DNA of 58,754 nucleotides from Hyphomicrobiaceae bacterium (GTDB lineage Bacteria; Pseudomonadota; Alphaproteobacteria; Rhizobiales; Hyphomicrobiaceae): the NCBI GenBank assembly GCA_008933705.1, contig WBUN01000031.1:1-58754 (forward strand), in the 5' to 3' direction. Shown here piece by piece: positions 56,265 through 58,754 of this stretch. Position numbers and translations under genes: made by a program. Positions within the stretch are counted from its first letter, which is position 1. Every line of letters begins with the position of its first letter. The notes under the pieces were generated by a model. The model was not told the DNA's origin. It ran no database searches and saw nothing but the letters and a program-made list of their open reading frames with translations.

Positions 56265-56357
56265 CAGATTCCCACGATTTCCAGTGTCGTTTATGGTTCA
56301 GAAGTTCCCTCCCGACCTCGCCGCAAAGGCAGGGGAACTTCTGAACCACCGCACTAG
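56265..56357. repeat. Palindromic element at the 3' end of dcp
   Basis: It matches 16186-16281 over about 90 bp. Arms GGTTCAGAAGTTCCC (56295-56309) and GGGAACTTCTGAACC (56333-56347) form a perfect 15-bp stem. The element ends GCACTAGG, and its CTA is the dcp stop codon read in reverse, so the element reaches the last codon of dcp. It may act as the dcp terminator. Confidence 0.75.
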
Positions 56358-58459
56358 GCGGCGTTGCCCTGTAGGCCGCGCTTCTCGAGCAGAGCATCCG
56401 TGGTCGGCAGGCGGCCGCGGAAGGCCACGTAGGCATCGGCAGGGTCCTGGCTGCCGCCCGCGGAATAGATGAAGTCATGCAGGCGTTTGGCGATCTCGGG
56501 ATCGAAGATGTCGCCATTCTCCTCGAAGGCGCTGAAGGCGTCCGCGTCCATGACCTCCGACCACATGTAGCTGTAGTAGCCGGCCGCGTAGCCGCCGATG
56601 ATGTGTTGGAAATGCGGGATGCGATGGCGCATGGCGATCTCCTCGGGCATGCCGATGCGCGCCAGGGTCTCTGCCTCGAACCTGTCGACATCCAGCCCGC
56701 TCGCGTCTTGCAGGACGTGCAGGTCGATATCGACGATCGCCGCCGCCAGGTATTCGACGGTGGCGAAGCCCTGGTTGAAGTTGCGCGCGGCCTTGATGCG
56801 ATCGAGCAGGGACGCCGGCACCGGCTCGCCGGTCTTGCAGTGACGGCCGAACCGGCGCAGCACCTCCGGCTGCGACAGCCAGTGCTCGTAGAGCTGCGAG
56901 GGCAGCTCGACGAAATCGCGCTCGACGCTCGTGCCCGACAACGCCGGATAGGTGACGTTGGAGAGCAGGCCGTGCAGGCCGTGACCGAACTCGTGGAACA
57001 GCGTGCGCGCGTCATCCATGCTGAGCAGCGCGGGCTCGCCCGGCGCGCCCTTGGCGAAGTTCATGACGTTGACGACGATGGGGCGGATGTTGCCGGCGAG
57101 CTTCTGCTGCTCGCGCCAGCCCGACATCCAGGCGCCCGAGCGCTTCGAAGGCCGCGCGAAGTAGTCGCCGAGGAACAATCCGACCGGGGTCCCATCCCTG
57201 GCGGCGACCTCGAAGGCGCGAACCTCCGGATGATACACGGGGAGATCCTTGCGCTCGGTGAAGGTGACGCCGAACAGCTTGTTGGCAACGTCGAAGGCGG
57301 CGGCGACGACGTTGTCGAGCTGCAGGTAGGGCTTGATCTCGGCCTCGTCGACGTTGAACCTGGCCTTGCGCACCTTCTCCGCATAGTAGCGCCAGTCCCA
57401 GGCGGCCAGCTTGAAGTTGCCGCCTTCCTCCTGCACGGCCTTCTGGAGGATGTCGCGCTCCTCCAGCGCACGCGTCCGCGCCGGACCCCACACCTCCGTC
57501 AGCAGCTTGCGCACCGCCTCCGGCGTCTTGGCCATGGAGAATTCGAGCGTCGCGTCGGCGGCAGTCTTGAAGCCGAGCAGATGCGCCCGTTCCGAGCGCA
57601 GGCCGAGAATCTCGCAGACGATGGCGCGGTTGTCGGTCTCGCCGCCCTTGGCGCCGCGCTGGATCCAGGCCTTGAAGGCCTTCTCGCGCAGATCGCGCCG
57701 GCTCGAATACTGGAGGAACGGCTCAATGCTGGAGCGTGACAGCGTGACGGCGTGCCGACCCTCGAGATTGCGATCGGCAGCCGTCTGCGCGGCGGCGGCC
57801 CGCACGGAATTGGGCAGGCCGGCGAGATCCTCCTCGCCGCTCAGCACCAGCAGGAACGACTGCTCATCGGCGAGCACGTTCTGGCTGAACTTGGTGCCGA
57901 GCGTCGCTGTCCGCTCGGCGATGGCTGCAAGCCTTGCCTTGGCCGCTTCGTCGAGCTTCGCACCTGCCTTGACGAAACCGCGATGATAGCGCTCCAGAAC
58001 GCGGGCTTGCTCCAGAGTGAGGCCGAGGCGCTCGCGGTCCTGCATCAGCGCATCCACCCGGGCAAACAGCGCGGCGTTCTGGTAGATGCTCATGCTGTGC
58101 TTGGCGTAGCGCGGGGAGACCTCGCGCTCGATGGCCTGGATTTCGGGGCTGCTGTCGGTGCCGGCGAGATTGAAGAAGACGGCCGACACCCGGTCGAGCG
58201 TCTGCCCGGCCTTCTCGAGCGCATCGATGGTATTGGCGAAGGTCGGCGGCGCGGGATCGCCGGCGATGGCCGCGATCTCCTGCAGGTTCTCGGCAAAGCC
58301 CTGCTCGATCGCCGTCAGGAAATGCTCGACGCGGACGCGATCGAACGGCGGCATCTCGAAGGGCGTCTGCCAGGGTGCAAGGAGCGGGTTGCCGGATGCC
58401 GGCCCTGCCGCCGTCTCGCCGCCGGCGGACGTGCTGGTCTTGGCGTTCTCGCTCGTCAT
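56354..58459 (-). CDS. dcp: M3 family metallopeptidase (peptidyl-dipeptidase Dcp / oligopeptidase A type)
   Basis: A 701-residue zinc peptidase. The zinc motif HEFGHGLH has His489, Glu490 and His493. The Glu ligand lies downstream. LLSNVTYPALSGTSVERDFVELPSQLYEHW and GGYAAGYYSYMWSEVMDADAFSAF are strongly conserved in Dcp. No signal peptide is visible, so a cytoplasmic peptide-recycling role is likely. The ATG at 58459 is chosen because the residues upstream in the longer frame come from a palindromic element. The stop overlaps another copy of such an element. Confidence 0.93.
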   Translation of the reverse strand: MTSENAKTSTSAGGETAAGPASGNPLLAPWQTPFEMPPFDRVRVEHFLTAIEQGFAENLQEIAAIAGDPAPPTFANTIDALEKAGQTLDRVSAVFFNLAGTDSSPEIQAIEREVSPRYAKHSMSIYQNAALFARVDALMQDRERLGLTLEQARVLERYHRGFVKAGAKLDEAAKARLAAIAERTATLGTKFSQNVLADEQSFLLVLSGEEDLAGLPNSVRAAAAQTAADRNLEGRHAVTLSRSSIEPFLQYSSRRDLREKAFKAWIQRGAKGGETDNRAIVCEILGLRSERAHLLGFKTAADATLEFSMAKTPEAVRKLLTEVWGPARTRALEERDILQKAVQEEGGNFKLAAWDWRYYAEKVRKARFNVDEAEIKPYLQLDNVVAAAFDVANKLFGVTFTERKDLPVYHPEVRAFEVAARDGTPVGLFLGDYFARPSKRSGAWMSGWREQQKLAGNIRPIVVNVMNFAKGAPGEPALLSMDDARTLFHEFGHGLHGLLSNVTYPALSGTSVERDFVELPSQLYEHWLSQPEVLRRFGRHCKTGEPVPASLLDRIKAARNFNQGFATVEYLAAAIVDIDLHVLQDASGLDVDRFEAETLARIGMPEEIAMRHRIPHFQHIIGGYAAGYYSYMWSEVMDADAFSAFEENGDIFDPEIAKRLHDFIYSAGGSQDPADAYVAFRGRLPTTDALLEKRGLQGNAA

Positions 58460-58527
58460 TGCCGCAAATCCCTTGGCCGATATCCGGGGCGAGCTATGCC
58501 CCGTCTTGGCGGCAATGTCGAGGCGGT

Positions 58528-58639
58528 GGCCTGGTGTCCCCGATCCGAAGTTCGCCCACCTTCGAGGCACCCGTGGCCGCGAACTTCGGATTCAAAGGAG
58601 ACGCCAAGGTGGGGGAACTTCCGGACGACCACACTAGGC
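58528..58639. repeat. Palindromic element between dcp and the IS
   Basis: Outer ends GCCTGGTGT (from about 58529) and ACACTAGGC (to 58639) are inverted with one mismatch. Inside, CCGAAGTTCGC and GCGAACTTCGG form an 11-bp stem. The left part matches 16124-16175 in reverse and 46996-47015 directly; the right part GGGGAACTTC...CACTAGG resembles 56332-56357. Confidence 0.75.
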
Positions 58640-58650
58640 TGAATCGACAT

Positions 58651-58754
58651 TCAGCGCATCCATAGCATGGCTCCAGCGAGGCAGAGAAAGGCGAGGAAGT
58701 GGCAGGCTCGGCGGTCGTAGCGCGTGGCGAGGCGTCGAAAGTGCTTCAATTTGT
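58651..58754 (-). mobile_element. IS5-family transposase, C-terminal end (cut by window edge)
   Basis: The minus strand encodes LKHFRRLATRYDRRACHFLA then FLCLAGAMLWMR and a stop at 58651. The HFRR(L/I)ATRYD motif followed by a hydrophobic segment is the standard C-terminus of IS5/IS427-type transposases. The IS end is close by: GCTGAAT-CGAC-ATTCAGC at 58639-58656 is a small palindrome, and the boundary falls at CTAG (58635-58638), matching the YTAR target preference of the IS427 group. The rest lies beyond the window. Confidence 0.85.

Larger units (their letters stand above)
55584..56353. other. 770-bp repeat-rich gap between the small secreted protein gene and dcp
   Basis: No gene is seen. 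It contains a terminator-like hairpin (55621-55649), three 79-bp repeats (55837-56166) and the hairpin element next to dcp (56265-56357). The parts between repeats, for example 55925-55970, contain a further short palindromic piece (CGCAAGCGAAGTTCCCGGGG). Confidence 0.65.

Overview
The window looks like chromosomal DNA of a GC-rich alphaproteobacterium of the Hyphomicrobiales, probably on the Xanthobacteraceae/Bradyrhizobiaceae side. The reasons are the echA-rpsT-dnaA order, the DUF1223-acnA-ccmABCDG block, a HvrA-type H-NS protein, an ethylmalonyl-CoA-pathway block (mcl2-like, DUF1737, mch) beside sdhCDA, and intergenic palindromes of the kind common in that group. Genus cannot be fixed from the sequence alone.

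Layout. 0-6 kb: the 5' end of dnaA (cut by the window edge), a rhodanese gene, rpsT, an enoyl-CoA hydratase, a Baeyer-Villiger-type monooxygenase, a hemolysin III family membrane protein and an H-NS-like gene. 6.2-14.5 kb: a complete high-affinity K+ uptake operon on the minus strand, with a 27-residue membrane peptide, kdpF, kdpA, kdpB, kdpC, kdpD and kdpE. 14.7-16 kb: an MFS transporter. 16.3-32.5 kb, plus strand: a coherent C4-dicarboxylate block. It holds a tartrate/D-malate dehydrogenase-like enzyme, the sensor-regulator pair dctB-dctD, a sigma-54 promoter, the TRAP transporter dctPQM, a homodimeric-type pyruvate dehydrogenase complex (aceE, aceF, lipoyl-bearing lpdA) and a MaeB-type malic enzyme. 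Together these could import dicarboxylates and turn malate into pyruvate and then acetyl-CoA.

32.6-37 kb is an accessory patch: a DsrE-like gene and a TetR regulator in divergent arrangement, a nucleoside phosphorylase-like gene, an orphan membrane protein and insertion-sequence remnants, ending at tRNA-Arg(ACG). 37-43.7 kb: DUF1223, acnA and the cytochrome c maturation genes ccmABCD and ccmG. 43.7-46.9 kb, minus strand: a FAD oxidoreductase, pdxY and nhaA. 47.1-52.1 kb: the mcl2-like gene, DUF1737, mch, and sdhC, sdhD and sdhA. sdhB is absent and its place is taken by a FAD monooxygenase. 53.4-54.8 kb: an alpha/beta hydrolase and a UPF0114/YqhA membrane protein. 54.8-56.4 kb is mostly non-coding and holds a strong candidate small RNA, a small secreted protein and a cluster of dispersed repeats. 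56.4-58.5 kb: an M3 peptidase (dcp). The window ends inside an IS5-family transposase that abuts a short palindromic element.

The most interesting non-gene signals are: the candidate structured RNA at about 55058-55155, with a C-rich loop and an intrinsic terminator behind a perfect GTATAC palindrome; a family of short palindromic elements whose better-preserved ends read CTAGTG, one copy of which borders the IS; a long inverted repeat upstream of kdp; and a textbook -24/-12 promoter with upstream inverted repeats in front of dctP.
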